This document shows, one piece after another, positions 1 through 8,390 of a stretch of DNA of 64,000 nucleotides. The position numbers and the translations under genes are program-made. Source of the stretch: CALDSL01 sp039810245 (GTDB lineage: Bacteria > Chloroflexota > Anaerolineae > Anaerolineales > Anaerolineaceae). The notes beneath the pieces were generated by a model. It made no database searches and had not been told where the DNA came from. It worked only from the letters and a program-made list of their open reading frames with translations. Each line of letters begins with the position of its first letter. The stretch's first letter is position 1. Location of the stretch: contig JBDHWQ010000008.1 in NCBI GenBank assembly GCA_039810245.1, forward strand, positions 1 to 64,000, in the 5' to 3' direction.

Positions 1-81
1 TTCTTCCGCCTGGCCACCATCCACAACCTGCGCTTTATGACCCGCCTGACGGAGCGCATTCGCGCGCGGGCGACGGAGTAG
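1..81 (+). CDS. tgt: tRNA-guanine transglycosylase, C-terminal end (partial)
   Basis: Only the last 26 codons and a TAG stop are inside the window. The visible tail, with TIHNLRFMTRL followed by an Arg/Glu-rich helix, resembles the C-terminus of bacterial Tgt, the enzyme that exchanges guanine 34 for preQ1 in GUN-anticodon tRNAs on the way to queuosine. No catalytic residue is visible, so the call rests on tail similarity alone. The next gene starts three bases after the stop, so the two are probably cotranscribed. Confidence 0.5.
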   Translation, partial: FFRLATIHNLRFMTRLTERIRARATE

Positions 82-84
82 CCG

Positions 85-897
85 GTGGACGACCTGGAGC
101 GTCTGGTGGAAGCCATCCGCGAGAATGCCAAGTACCGCGCCATCGACGCCGGGCTGGTGCGGCGCGTGGGCGCGCACGAGTTGGCGAAAGGTCGAGGGTG
201 GAAAGAGGCGGTGAAAGCAGCGCGCGGCAAGCTGCACCAGGTGGCTGCCGCCTACCAGGAAGGCGGCATGCGCTACGCTGCCTGGCTGGATGAATTGGAG
301 CGCCTGCCGGGCGACCTGCAGCACCCGGACGCGCGTGATTTCTGCCGCCGGGTGATGGCTCAGCACGCCTCAACGCGCGAGCGCCTGCCGCTGCTGGAAA
401 CCTTTTTCGCCGAGACGCTGGCCGGCGAAGCGCCGGTACAATCCCTGCTGGACGTGGCCTGTGGGCTCAACCCGCTGGCGCTGGCGTGGATGCCCGCCGC
501 CGCGGACGTGACCTATACCGCCTGTGATATCTATGAAGATATGGTCGACTTCCTCAACCGTTTCTTCGCGCACTTTGGCGTGCGCGGCGCAGCCCACGTC
601 TGCGACTTGACCACCGCCGTGCCTTCTGCGTCGGCGCAGGTGGCGCTGGCGCTCAAGACCATCCCCTGCCTCGAGCAGGTGGATAAGAGCGTTGGCGCGC
701 GGTTGCTGGACGGGCTGAACGCCGGCACGCTGCTGGTCAGCTTCCCGGCGCGCAGCCTGGGCGGTCGCGGCAAAGGCATGCCGCAGTTCTACGAAGCGCA
801 CCTGGCCGAGCTGCTGGAAGGCCGCGCCTGGCCGCTGCAGCGCTTTGCGTATGAGACCGAGATTGCGTTTGTGTTGCGGAAAGCCATCTCTACCTGA
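85..897 (+). CDS. 16S rRNA (guanine-1405-N7)-methyltransferase homologue, Rmt/ArmA family (copy 1)
   Basis: The 270-residue product matches the family of RmtA-H, ArmA, Sgm, GrmA and FmrO, which methylate N7 of G1405 in the 30S A site and confer high-level 4,6-aminoglycoside resistance. Visible family marks are an N-terminal helical rRNA-binding part, HASTRERL (about 94-101), the SAM motif LLDVACGLNPLAL (121-133) and SFPARSLGGRGKGM (219-232), which is nearly identical to RmtB. The GTG start at 85 is preceded by CGGAG at a good distance and lies just after the tgt stop. A diverged second copy follows. Whether it confers resistance, or serves self-protection or housekeeping, cannot be told from sequence. 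The family call is strong; activity is inferred. Confidence 0.85.
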   Translation: MDDLERLVEAIRENAKYRAIDAGLVRRVGAHELAKGRGWKEAVKAARGKLHQVAAAYQEGGMRYAAWLDELERLPGDLQHPDARDFCRRVMAQHASTRERLPLLETFFAETLAGEAPVQSLLDVACGLNPLALAWMPAAADVTYTACDIYEDMVDFLNRFFAHFGVRGAAHVCDLTTAVPSASAQVALALKTIPCLEQVDKSVGARLLDGLNAGTLLVSFPARSLGGRGKGMPQFYEAHLAELLEGRAWPLQRFAYETEIAFVLRKAIST

Positions 898-964
898 GCC
901 CAGGCTTCTTTCCGCCCGCCCCTACGGAGATCGGGCAGCCGTCATCCCGTGCTATCATTACCTC

Positions 965-1771
965 ATGACCGACGAACTCGACCGGCTGGCGGCGGAGCTG
1001 CTGGACTCCAAAAAATACCGCGACATGCACCTCGCCCCGGCCACCGTGCGCGATCTGCTGGCGCAGGAGCTGCCGCGCCACCGCACGCGCCGCGAGGCGC
1101 TGGAAGCGGTGCGCAAAAAGCTGCACAACATCGTCGCCCCCTACCTGGGCGACCCGGATTACGCCACCGCCGCGGGCGAGCTGGACGCGGCCGCCGCGGA
1201 CGGAACGCTGCGCGAGGCCTGCCTGCGCATTCTCGCCAGCCACGCCTCGACGCGCGAGCGCATCCCTATTCTGGACGAATTCTACGCACGCATCTTCGCC
1301 GTCACCGGAGCGCCGCGGGTGGTGCTGGACCTGGCCTGCGCGCTGCATCCTTTCTCCTTCCCCTGGATGGGCCTGCCCGCGTCCACGCGCTACTACGCTT
1401 ACGACATCCACGGCCCACGCCTGGGGCTGATCAACCACTTCTTTGGCCTGCTGGGGCTGGAGCCGCTGGCGATCCAGCAGGATATCCTGGTGCAGCCGCC
1501 GCAGGTGGAAGCCGACGTGGCGCTGTTCTTCAAGGAAGCCCACCGCTTCGAGCAGCGCCAGCGCGGCAGCAGCCATAAAATGCTGGCCGCGCTGCGCGCA
1601 CGCTGGATGCTGGTCTCGCTGCCCACCGCCAGCCTCAACGGGCGCTACGATCTGTTGGAGCGCCAGCGGGCGCTGGTGGCCGAGATCATCGCCGGCGAGC
1701 CGTGGACGGTGCAGGAAGTGTTGTTCGAGACCGAAATCGTGTTTTGCATCCGGCGGGAAGGCGCGGCATGA
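965..1771 (+). CDS. Diverged paralogue of the 16S rRNA G1405 methyltransferase family (copy 2)
   Basis: This 268-residue protein has the same architecture as its upstream neighbour: SKKYRDMH near the N-terminus (15-22), HASTRERIPIL (93-103), a SAM motif VVLDLACALHPFSFPW (119-134) and FETEIVFCIRR at the end. The family sequence GGRGKGM is replaced by NGRYDLL (about 225-231), and CGLNP is replaced by CALHP. It may therefore have a different target or weaker activity. The ATG at 965 was chosen because it starts the homology and has TATCAT six bases upstream, which suggests its own leaderless start; an open reading frame continues upstream to a TTG at 845 but overlaps copy 1. Its TGA overlaps the next ATG (ATGA), implying translational coupling. 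Confidence 0.75.
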   Translation: MTDELDRLAAELLDSKKYRDMHLAPATVRDLLAQELPRHRTRREALEAVRKKLHNIVAPYLGDPDYATAAGELDAAAADGTLREACLRILASHASTRERIPILDEFYARIFAVTGAPRVVLDLACALHPFSFPWMGLPASTRYYAYDIHGPRLGLINHFFGLLGLEPLAIQQDILVQPPQVEADVALFFKEAHRFEQRQRGSSHKMLAALRARWMLVSLPTASLNGRYDLLERQRALVAEIIAGEPWTVQEVLFETEIVFCIRREGAA

Positions 1772-3252
1772 GCAAACGCCGCGCCGCGCGCCGCGCCGAA
1801 GCTCCCGCCGGCGACGTTTCCGCTTCGCTGGAGCGCTACCGCGTGCTGCTACCCGCCGCGGACTTCGCCGCGCTGCTGGCTGCGCTGGAACAGTCGCTGC
1901 CGGGAGCGATCCGCGCCAACCCGCTCAAGGTGCAGCCGGCCGCGGCCGCCGTGGAATGGAGCGCGCGCTACGGCTGGGATTTGCAGCCCGTGCCCTTTTG
2001 CCCGGCAGGCTGGCAGGTGAGCGCGGCGCGTACGCCGCTCAGCGCCACGCCCGAATACGCGATGGGCCAGTATTACATCCAGGACGCGGCATCGATGCTG
2101 CCCGGCGAGCTGTTTGACTTCGACGGGCTGGAAGCGCCGCTGGTGCTGGACCTGGCCGCCGCGCCGGGCGGCAAGACCACCCACCTGTCGGCGCGCACCG
2201 CCGACCGCGGCCTGGTGCTGGCCAACGACAGCGCCGCCGGGCGCATTGCCGCGCTGCGCGGGGTGCTGCGCGATTGGGGCGCGATCAACGCCGCCGTCAC
2301 TGCCTACCCGGGCGAACGCTTTGGGGCCTGGTATCCCGAGACCTTTGACCGCGTGCTGCTGGACGCGCCGTGCAGCATGGATCATCTGCGCCCCACGCCG
2401 GGCAAGGAGCGCCGCCCGGCCAGCGCGCGCGAGCGCGAAGGGCTGTCCGCGCGCCAGGCGCGTCTGCTGGCCAGCGCCCTGCAGGCCGCGCGGGTGGGCG
2501 GGCAGGTGGTCTACTCCACCTGCACCCTCGCCCCGGAAGAGGATGAGGGCGTACTGGATGTGATCCTGCGCCAGTGGGGCGGCGCAGTGCGGGTAGACGA
2601 TCTTTCGGCGCGTTTCCCTGGCGCGCGAGCGCTGGAGACGGCCGAGGGGCAGGCGTTTGACCCTGCCGTGGCGAATGCCATGCGCCTGTGGCCGCACACC
2701 TACGGTACGTCCGGCTTTTTTGCCGCGCGGTTGACCAAAACCGCGCCCATTCCCGGCGCGCGGCAGGAACCACCCGCGCGACCGATCGAGCCGCTGGGTT
2801 GGGAGCGCCTTCCCGCGCGTGCGGCGCGCGCAGTCGAAACTTTCTTTGCGCAGGAATACGGCTTCGACCTGCCGGCGCTGCTGTGGCGCCAGGATCTGGC
2901 GTTATGGCGGCGCGGAACCGGGCTGCATGCCTTTCCCGAGCGCTTCTTTGCGCATTTCTCCGGGCTGCCGGTGGAAGGGCTGGGGCTGCTGGTGGCCGAG
3001 GAAAGCGCCGGCGGCTGGCAACTCTCGCACGAGTGGGCGGCGCGCTTTGGCGCGCAATTTACTGCCGGCACACTGCGCCTGCCCGCGGAGCAGGTAGCCG
3101 CCTGGCTGCGCGGTGAAGATGTGCCCGGCGCGGAAGCGGCTGGCCGCACTGTGGTAGTATTGGACCCCGAGGGACGATTGTTGGGGCGTGGCAAGACGCA
3201 GCCGGGGCGGATCAAGAACCTGCTGCCGCGGCGGCTGGCCAGACGCCGCTGA
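1768..3252 (+). CDS. rsmF: RsmF/NSUN-type rRNA (cytosine-5)-methyltransferase
   Basis: The 494-residue product is a NOL1/NOP2/Sun enzyme. It has the SAM loop DLAAAPGGKTTHLSA (128-142), the motif IV Cys in LLDAPCSMDH (Cys202) and the motif VI Cys in YSTCTLAPEEDE (Cys252), so both catalytic cysteines of m5C methyltransferases are present. After about residue 300 there is a C-terminal extension like the pre-PUA/PUA part of RsmF, ending in an Arg-rich tail. In E. coli RsmF makes m5C1407 in 16S rRNA, two nucleotides from G1405. Here the gene is coupled by an ATGA overlap to a G1405-type methyltransferase paralogue. The target could also be another rRNA or tRNA cytosine. Confidence 0.8.
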   Translation: MSKRRAARRAEAPAGDVSASLERYRVLLPAADFAALLAALEQSLPGAIRANPLKVQPAAAAVEWSARYGWDLQPVPFCPAGWQVSAARTPLSATPEYAMGQYYIQDAASMLPGELFDFDGLEAPLVLDLAAAPGGKTTHLSARTADRGLVLANDSAAGRIAALRGVLRDWGAINAAVTAYPGERFGAWYPETFDRVLLDAPCSMDHLRPTPGKERRPASAREREGLSARQARLLASALQAARVGGQVVYSTCTLAPEEDEGVLDVILRQWGGAVRVDDLSARFPGARALETAEGQAFDPAVANAMRLWPHTYGTSGFFAARLTKTAPIPGARQEPPARPIEPLGWERLPARAARAVETFFAQEYGFDLPALLWRQDLALWRRGTGLHAFPERFFAHFSGLPVEGLGLLVAEESAGGWQLSHEWAARFGAQFTAGTLRLPAEQVAAWLRGEDVPGAEAAGRTVVVLDPEGRLLGRGKTQPGRIKNLLPRRLARRR

Positions 3253-3419
3253 AGCGCGGGAACCGAATTGGCACGGGATGCGTCTACATTATGTGGCCGC
3301 TCCCGGCGGCACGCGAATCTCTTTGACCCTGGCGCGCAGGAATGGAACATGGGGGCATCGCGCCCTGGGATCCGGGCAGGCAGGCTCGTATTTCGGCCGG
3401 CTGCCGAGGAGGATGGACT

Positions 3420-5855
3420 TTGACGCGAAAACCCCTGTACTTCCTGCTGCTGGCTGCCCTGATGGCCGGTCTGTTTGGCTGGAGCACATCCGGTGTGGCC
3501 GCCCAGGCTGCGCCTGTGCTGCAGGCCACGCCCGCCTACAACGGCTATTTCAAGTACGGCGAGTGGCTGCCGGTGTATATTGCCGTCGAGAACCCCGGCG
3601 CGGACGTGGACGCCGAGCTGCAGGTGCGCGTGACCAGTTCCAGCACCAACGTGTTTGCCGCACCGGTGGCGCTGCCCAGCGGGGCGCGCAAGCTGGTGCC
3701 GCTGTATGTGCTGCCCAACAACTTCACCCGCGTGCTGGATGTGCAGCTCATCAGCGCGGGCAAACTGCTGGCCTCGCAGAAGGTCAGCGTGCGGCCGCAG
3801 ATTAACCTGAGCTACTTCGTGGGCATCGTCGCCCCACAGCGCGGCGCGTTGAGCATGTTGAGCGGCCTGGGCACGCCCGGGGTGGAGCGCCCCAAGGTCG
3901 TGGTGGACGTACCGCTGGAGCAGCTTCCCGATCGTTGGGAAGGGCTGGCCTCGTTCGACCTGTTGATTATCAACGACACCGATACCTCGAAAATGACCCC
4001 CGAGCAGGCTGCCGCGCTGCATACCTGGGTAGAGAAAGGTGGGCGGCTGGTGCTGGGCGGCGGGGCCGGGGCGGGTGCGGTACTTTCCGGCATTCCCGAA
4101 AGCCTGCGCCCGGTGAGCCTGAATGGCAGCCAGGACATCGACACGGATGCATTGCAAGGCCTGGCGCAGTTCGCCGGGGCGGACGCGGTGAAAGTTCCTG
4201 GCCCGTTTGTGGTCGCCAAAACCGCTCCGCAGGACTGGGTTGTGCTGGCCAGCGACGGCCCGCTGCCGCTGATTGTTGAGCGCGGCGTGGACGCCGGGCG
4301 CGTGCTGTTCTCCGCGCTGGACCTGGCTGCGCCGCCGTTTGAAGGCTGGCCAGGAACCGGTCAGTTGTGGTACACGCTGGCCGGCCAATATGCCACCTAT
4401 AACCCCAACCTGCCGCAAGATTCCTCTGTGCGCCAGATGCGCTCTGGCTCGTTTTACGGCGCGGTGGCGAACATCCCCTCGCTGGCGCTGCCATCCATTC
4501 AGGGCCTCAGTGTGCTGCTGGCCATCTACATTCTGCTGGTAGGGCCGGTCAATTATCTCATATTGCGCCGCGCGCGCCGGCTGCACCTGGCATGGGTCAC
4601 CATTCCGGTCATCACCCTGGCTTTCACGGGCGGGGCGTTTGGCCTGGGCTACCTGATGCGCGGCAACGACCTGATTCTCAACAAAGTGGCCGTGGTGCAG
4701 ATCCCATCTTCGGGCACGGCGCTGGTCAACAGCTACGTGGGGTTGTTTTCGCCCAGTCAGCAGTCGTACAGCGTGGAAGTGCAGGGTGACGGCCTGGTAA
4801 GCCCCAGCGACAGCGGTGGCTACTACGGGCCGTATGGCGGCGTCACCACCCAGGAGATGAAGTTTGTGAAGGGCCGGCCGTCGCTGGTGCAGGGCATCAC
4901 CGTGAACCAGTGGGCCATGCAGCCCTTCAACGTAGAATCTACCTGGCCCGATTTAGGCCGCATGACCGGGCGCGTGGAAATCCAGGGCGATGTGGTGAAA
5001 GGCACGATCAAAAATGAAACCGGCGTGCGCCTCACCGACGTGGTGGTGGTGGTCAACCGTCGCTACCAGCTGTTGGGCGCGATGGCTCCCGGAGAAGAAA
5101 AGAGCGTCGACCTGGGGATTGCGCGCATGACGCAGGATATGTACGGCCCTTCGCTCAGCTACAAAATGTACGTGGAGCCAACGATGGGGCAGAGCGGCGG
5201 ACAGATCCCGCGCGACCTGCAGCTTAAGACCAATGTGCTGGATAACGCCCTCGATGGCCCGCCGTGGGCCAGCATCAGCCAATCAGCGCTGGAGCAGCCA
5301 GGCGGCATCCCCAGCCTGATCGTGCTGGGCTGGAGTGACCAGGCCCCGCCGGACGTCTCAATCCGCGGCGAACAGGCCAGCCAGTTCACCACCGCGCTGG
5401 TCTACCAGCTCTTGCCCATGTCGCTGCCGGAAACCGGAGCGGCTACCATTCCGCCCGGGCTGATCGCCGGCGCGTTCGACAGTGAAATAACCACGTACGG
5501 CAAATGTGGCCCGGCGACTTCGACCTCGGTCTACCTGGACAACAATACGGAGATGATCTTCCGCTTCCACCTGCCCACCGACCTGGCAACCTATACCGTC
5601 AGCGCGCTCAACCTGGCGCTGGTGGTGGATAACATGAACGTCAACCGCGAGCTGGAGCTGTACGACTGGAGCAAAGAAGCATGGCAGGCGGTGACGGCAC
5701 AGGATTTCACCAATATCCTGGTGCGCAGCCCCCAGACCTATATCAATCAAAACCGCGATGTGCGCGTGCGCGTTGCATCCGGCGCGGGCGGCGCGGGCTG
5801 CTATTTCCTCGACCTGGGCTTGATGGCCGAGCGCGGGCTGGGAAAGGGAAACTGA
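3420..5855 (+). CDS. Exported/membrane protein with class I glutamine amidotransferase-like domain, first gene of the MoxR/VWA operon
   Basis: The 811-residue product starts at a TTG preceded by GAGGAGG at proper spacing. A signal peptide (RKPLYFLLLAALMAGLFGW) leads into a beta-rich extracytoplasmic region, then a GATase-like fold around FDLLIINDTD and GGRLVLGGGAG (about 180-220) without an obvious catalytic Cys-His pair. Two membrane segments lie near residues 370-440 (LSVLLAIYILLVGPVNYLIL and a second helix), followed by a large C-terminal extracytoplasmic region. Proteins of this layout often accompany ABC-2 exporters and MoxR/DUF58/VWA genes, as here. No specific function is assigned. The next gene begins one base after the stop codon. 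Confidence 0.7.
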   Translation: MTRKPLYFLLLAALMAGLFGWSTSGVAAQAAPVLQATPAYNGYFKYGEWLPVYIAVENPGADVDAELQVRVTSSSTNVFAAPVALPSGARKLVPLYVLPNNFTRVLDVQLISAGKLLASQKVSVRPQINLSYFVGIVAPQRGALSMLSGLGTPGVERPKVVVDVPLEQLPDRWEGLASFDLLIINDTDTSKMTPEQAAALHTWVEKGGRLVLGGGAGAGAVLSGIPESLRPVSLNGSQDIDTDALQGLAQFAGADAVKVPGPFVVAKTAPQDWVVLASDGPLPLIVERGVDAGRVLFSALDLAAPPFEGWPGTGQLWYTLAGQYATYNPNLPQDSSVRQMRSGSFYGAVANIPSLALPSIQGLSVLLAIYILLVGPVNYLILRRARRLHLAWVTIPVITLAFTGGAFGLGYLMRGNDLILNKVAVVQIPSSGTALVNSYVGLFSPSQQSYSVEVQGDGLVSPSDSGGYYGPYGGVTTQEMKFVKGRPSLVQGITVNQWAMQPFNVESTWPDLGRMTGRVEIQGDVVKGTIKNETGVRLTDVVVVVNRRYQLLGAMAPGEEKSVDLGIARMTQDMYGPSLSYKMYVEPTMGQSGGQIPRDLQLKTNVLDNALDGPPWASISQSALEQPGGIPSLIVLGWSDQAPPDVSIRGEQASQFTTALVYQLLPMSLPETGAATIPPGLIAGAFDSEITTYGKCGPATSTSVYLDNNTEMIFRFHLPTDLATYTVSALNLALVVDNMNVNRELELYDWSKEAWQAVTAQDFTNILVRSPQTYINQNRDVRVRVASGAGGAGCYFLDLGLMAERGLGKGN

Positions 5856-5856
5856 C

Positions 5857-6810
5857 ATGAATGCCATCCAGACGCGAAACCTCACCCGCTACTACGGCAA
5901 AGTTCCCGCCGTGCAAGACCTCAACCTGGCGGTGCCTAAAGGCGCGCTGTTCGGGCTGATCGGCCCCAACGGCGCGGGCAAGACCACCACGCTGCGCATG
6001 CTGGCCGGCCTGCTGGAGCCTTCCAGCGGCGAAATCCTGATCAACGACGAGCCGACCAACGGCGACTGGCAGCAGCTTCGCTGGCAGATCGGCTATATGC
6101 CCGACTTCTTCGGCGTGTACGATGACCTGGTGGTGTGGGAATACCTGGATTTCTTTGCCCGCTGCTACAACCTGCCGGCCGCGCGCCGCAAACAGGTGGT
6201 AGACGAACTGCTCGAGCTGGTGGACCTGCAAGACAAGCGCGATTCCTACGTGCAGACTCTCAGCCGCGGCATGCGCCAGCGGCTGTGCCTGGCGCATGCC
6301 CTGGTGCACGACCCCTCCGTGCTGCTGCTGGATGAGCCCGCCTCTGGGCTCGACCCGCGCGCGCGGGTAGAAATGCGTGAGCTGCTGCGCGAGCTAGGCG
6401 CGATGGGCAAGACCGTGATCCTCTCATCGCACATTCTCAGCGAGCTGGCCGAGTTGTGCGATTCAATCGGTATCATCGATAAAGGCCGGTTAGTGACCAG
6501 CGGGCGGCTGGACGACATCCGCGCGCATGCGCAGCGCGGCCGGCGGCTGAACGTGCGCGTGCTTTCCGGCGTGGAAGAAGCCGAGAATGCCCTGCGCAAT
6601 TACCCAGGCGTGGGCGAAATCCTGCGCGCCGAGATGCCCGAGAGCCAGCCCGCGCAGGAACTGGAAGTGGACTTCGAAGGTGACGAGGAAGCGGTGGCCG
6701 GGCTGCTGGAAAGCCTGGTTTTGAATAAAGTGCGCGTAGCCGGTTTCTCCGAAGACCACACCGGGTTGGAAGAGCTGTTCCTGCAGCTTACGAAGGGAGA
6801 AGTGGCATGA
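5857..6810 (+). CDS. ABC transporter ATP-binding protein (ABC-2 type)
   Basis: This 317-residue ATPase has Walker A GPNGAGKTTTLRM (about 35-47), signature LSRGMRQRLCLA, Walker B VLLLDEPASGLDP and the switch His in ILSSHILSEL. The C-terminal 90 residues form the regulatory extension usual in the DrrA/GldA class, which drives export or assembly rather than uptake. It sits directly before its permease gene, with an ATGA overlap (6807-6810), so the two subunits are translationally coupled. The substrate cannot be read from sequence. Confidence 0.9.
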   Translation: MNAIQTRNLTRYYGKVPAVQDLNLAVPKGALFGLIGPNGAGKTTTLRMLAGLLEPSSGEILINDEPTNGDWQQLRWQIGYMPDFFGVYDDLVVWEYLDFFARCYNLPAARRKQVVDELLELVDLQDKRDSYVQTLSRGMRQRLCLAHALVHDPSVLLLDEPASGLDPRARVEMRELLRELGAMGKTVILSSHILSELAELCDSIGIIDKGRLVTSGRLDDIRAHAQRGRRLNVRVLSGVEEAENALRNYPGVGEILRAEMPESQPAQELEVDFEGDEEAVAGLLESLVLNKVRVAGFSEDHTGLEELFLQLTKGEVA

Positions 6811-8387
6811 CTAACCTCAAAACGTACCTGCAGGTCAACCCGATCATTGTAAAGGAGCTGCGCTCGCGCATGCGCGGCGGGCGCGCGTTTATCACCCTCA
6901 CCGTCACCCTGCTGCTTACCGCCGGTTTGATGTACGCCCTGCTGCAGGTGATGCTTTCCGTATCGCAATACTCGTATGATGTGGTCAGCCCGCGCATCGG
7001 GCAGGCGCTGTTTACCGTGCTGGCCTACCTGGAGCTGATGATCATCTGCGCCATCACCCCCGCGGTGACGGCCGGGGCGATCAGCGGCGAGCGCGAGAAG
7101 CAGACCTACGAAATGCTGCAGGCCACGCCGCTCAGTCCCAGCAGCCTGCTGTGGGGTAAGCTGTTCTCGGCGCTCAGCTATGTGTTCCTGCTGCTGTTTG
7201 CCGGCATCCCGCTGGCCAGCATCATCTTCATCTTTGGCGGGGTCAGCCCCAGTGATATGTTTAAGGCCCTGCTGGTGCTGCTGGCGCTGGCGGTAGCGTT
7301 TGGCGTGCTGGGGCTGTTCATGTCGGCGCTGTTCGCGCGCACCGGGCGCGCTACGGTGGCCAGCTTCCTGGTGGTTCTGGCGCTTAACTTCGTGCCATTG
7401 GTGGTGGCAGCGGTGCTGGCGATCACCCAGCAGGGCAACATGCCGCGCAACGTGCTGGTGTTCAGCCCCATCTCGATCCTGGCGGGGGTGCTGGCGCCGT
7501 TCAACACCAGTTATGGCGGCCCGCTGGACATCCTGCCGATTATCAGCGGCTACGCCTTCCGCAGCGCGGTTACGCCGGTTTCGATGATATCCATCCCACG
7601 TCCGACGTACCATTACGGGCTGGCGTTTTACGCCGCGCTGACCGTGGTGCTGTACCTGCTGGCGGCGCGGCTTGTGCGGCCTTCGCGCCGCTGGAAGTTC
7701 ACACGCGCTGAGGCGGTGCGCACTGCCGCCGTGATCGTGATTTTCGCCGGGCTAATGACCGCGGCATACCTCTACAGCGCGCCGCGCTATGAGTGGAACC
7801 GCCCGGCGGTGGATGCAGGCACCGAACCGATCATCAAACCCGGGTTCCCCATGTCCGAGCCGGCTATACCCGCCAATCAGGCGGCAAACAATGTCGCCAT
7901 CAATGGGCCGGCGCAGAATCTGAGCGCCGAAGACCGCGCCGCGATTTACGCCGCGGTGATCGACTGGCTGGTGAAGATCGACAGCGGCATACCGGCGGAT
8001 GAAACGCTGAGCGGCGTGTACGTGCTCAGCCAGGCGGACGACAGCGCCGGCGACCCGGCGCTGGCCGGCCAGGTTGCGCCGGAGCCGTTTGGCCCTGAAC
8101 TACAGGGCGCGATCACCGACCGCCTCACCGGCAACCTGCCCGCCCCGTTGATGTGGGTGGATACACCCGAAGGCGCATCGCGCGACCCGGAGACTGACGA
8201 ATTGAGCCCCGGCGGGCTGCTGGTGCGCGCCGGCATCATTTACGAAAGCACGCCGGATACCATGGTGCTGGCCGGCAGCGTGGAACAGAGCGGTGGCCGT
8301 GCTTCGGGGCGGCAGTACGTGCTGGCCAGGGACCAGGACGGTCTGTGGCAGGTGACCGGCACCACCGGCGCGGAATGGACCAATTGA
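6807..8387 (+). CDS. ABC-2 type permease with C-terminal extracytoplasmic extension
   Basis: The 526-residue protein contains about six to seven membrane segments in residues 25-330. A short conserved stretch, ISGEREKQTYEMLQATPLS, is the coupling region typical of ABC-2 permeases that contact the ATPase. After the last helix (VIVIFAGLMTAAYLYSA) comes a soluble domain of about 190 residues, presumably outside the membrane, ending near the stop. That extension is longer than in a plain ABC-2 permease and may bind a partner from the same operon. It is coupled to the upstream ATPase and followed after three bases by the next gene. Confidence 0.8.
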   Translation: MTNLKTYLQVNPIIVKELRSRMRGGRAFITLTVTLLLTAGLMYALLQVMLSVSQYSYDVVSPRIGQALFTVLAYLELMIICAITPAVTAGAISGEREKQTYEMLQATPLSPSSLLWGKLFSALSYVFLLLFAGIPLASIIFIFGGVSPSDMFKALLVLLALAVAFGVLGLFMSALFARTGRATVASFLVVLALNFVPLVVAAVLAITQQGNMPRNVLVFSPISILAGVLAPFNTSYGGPLDILPIISGYAFRSAVTPVSMISIPRPTYHYGLAFYAALTVVLYLLAARLVRPSRRWKFTRAEAVRTAAVIVIFAGLMTAAYLYSAPRYEWNRPAVDAGTEPIIKPGFPMSEPAIPANQAANNVAINGPAQNLSAEDRAAIYAAVIDWLVKIDSGIPADETLSGVYVLSQADDSAGDPALAGQVAPEPFGPELQGAITDRLTGNLPAPLMWVDTPEGASRDPETDELSPGGLLVRAGIIYESTPDTMVLAGSVEQSGGRASGRQYVLARDQDGLWQVTGTTGAEWTN

Positions 8388-8390
8388 GCC

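Noticed and set aside
2700..4586. A 628-residue open frame on the minus strand
   Set aside because: It spans two unrelated plus-strand genes and their gap, with low-complexity composition and no family motifs.
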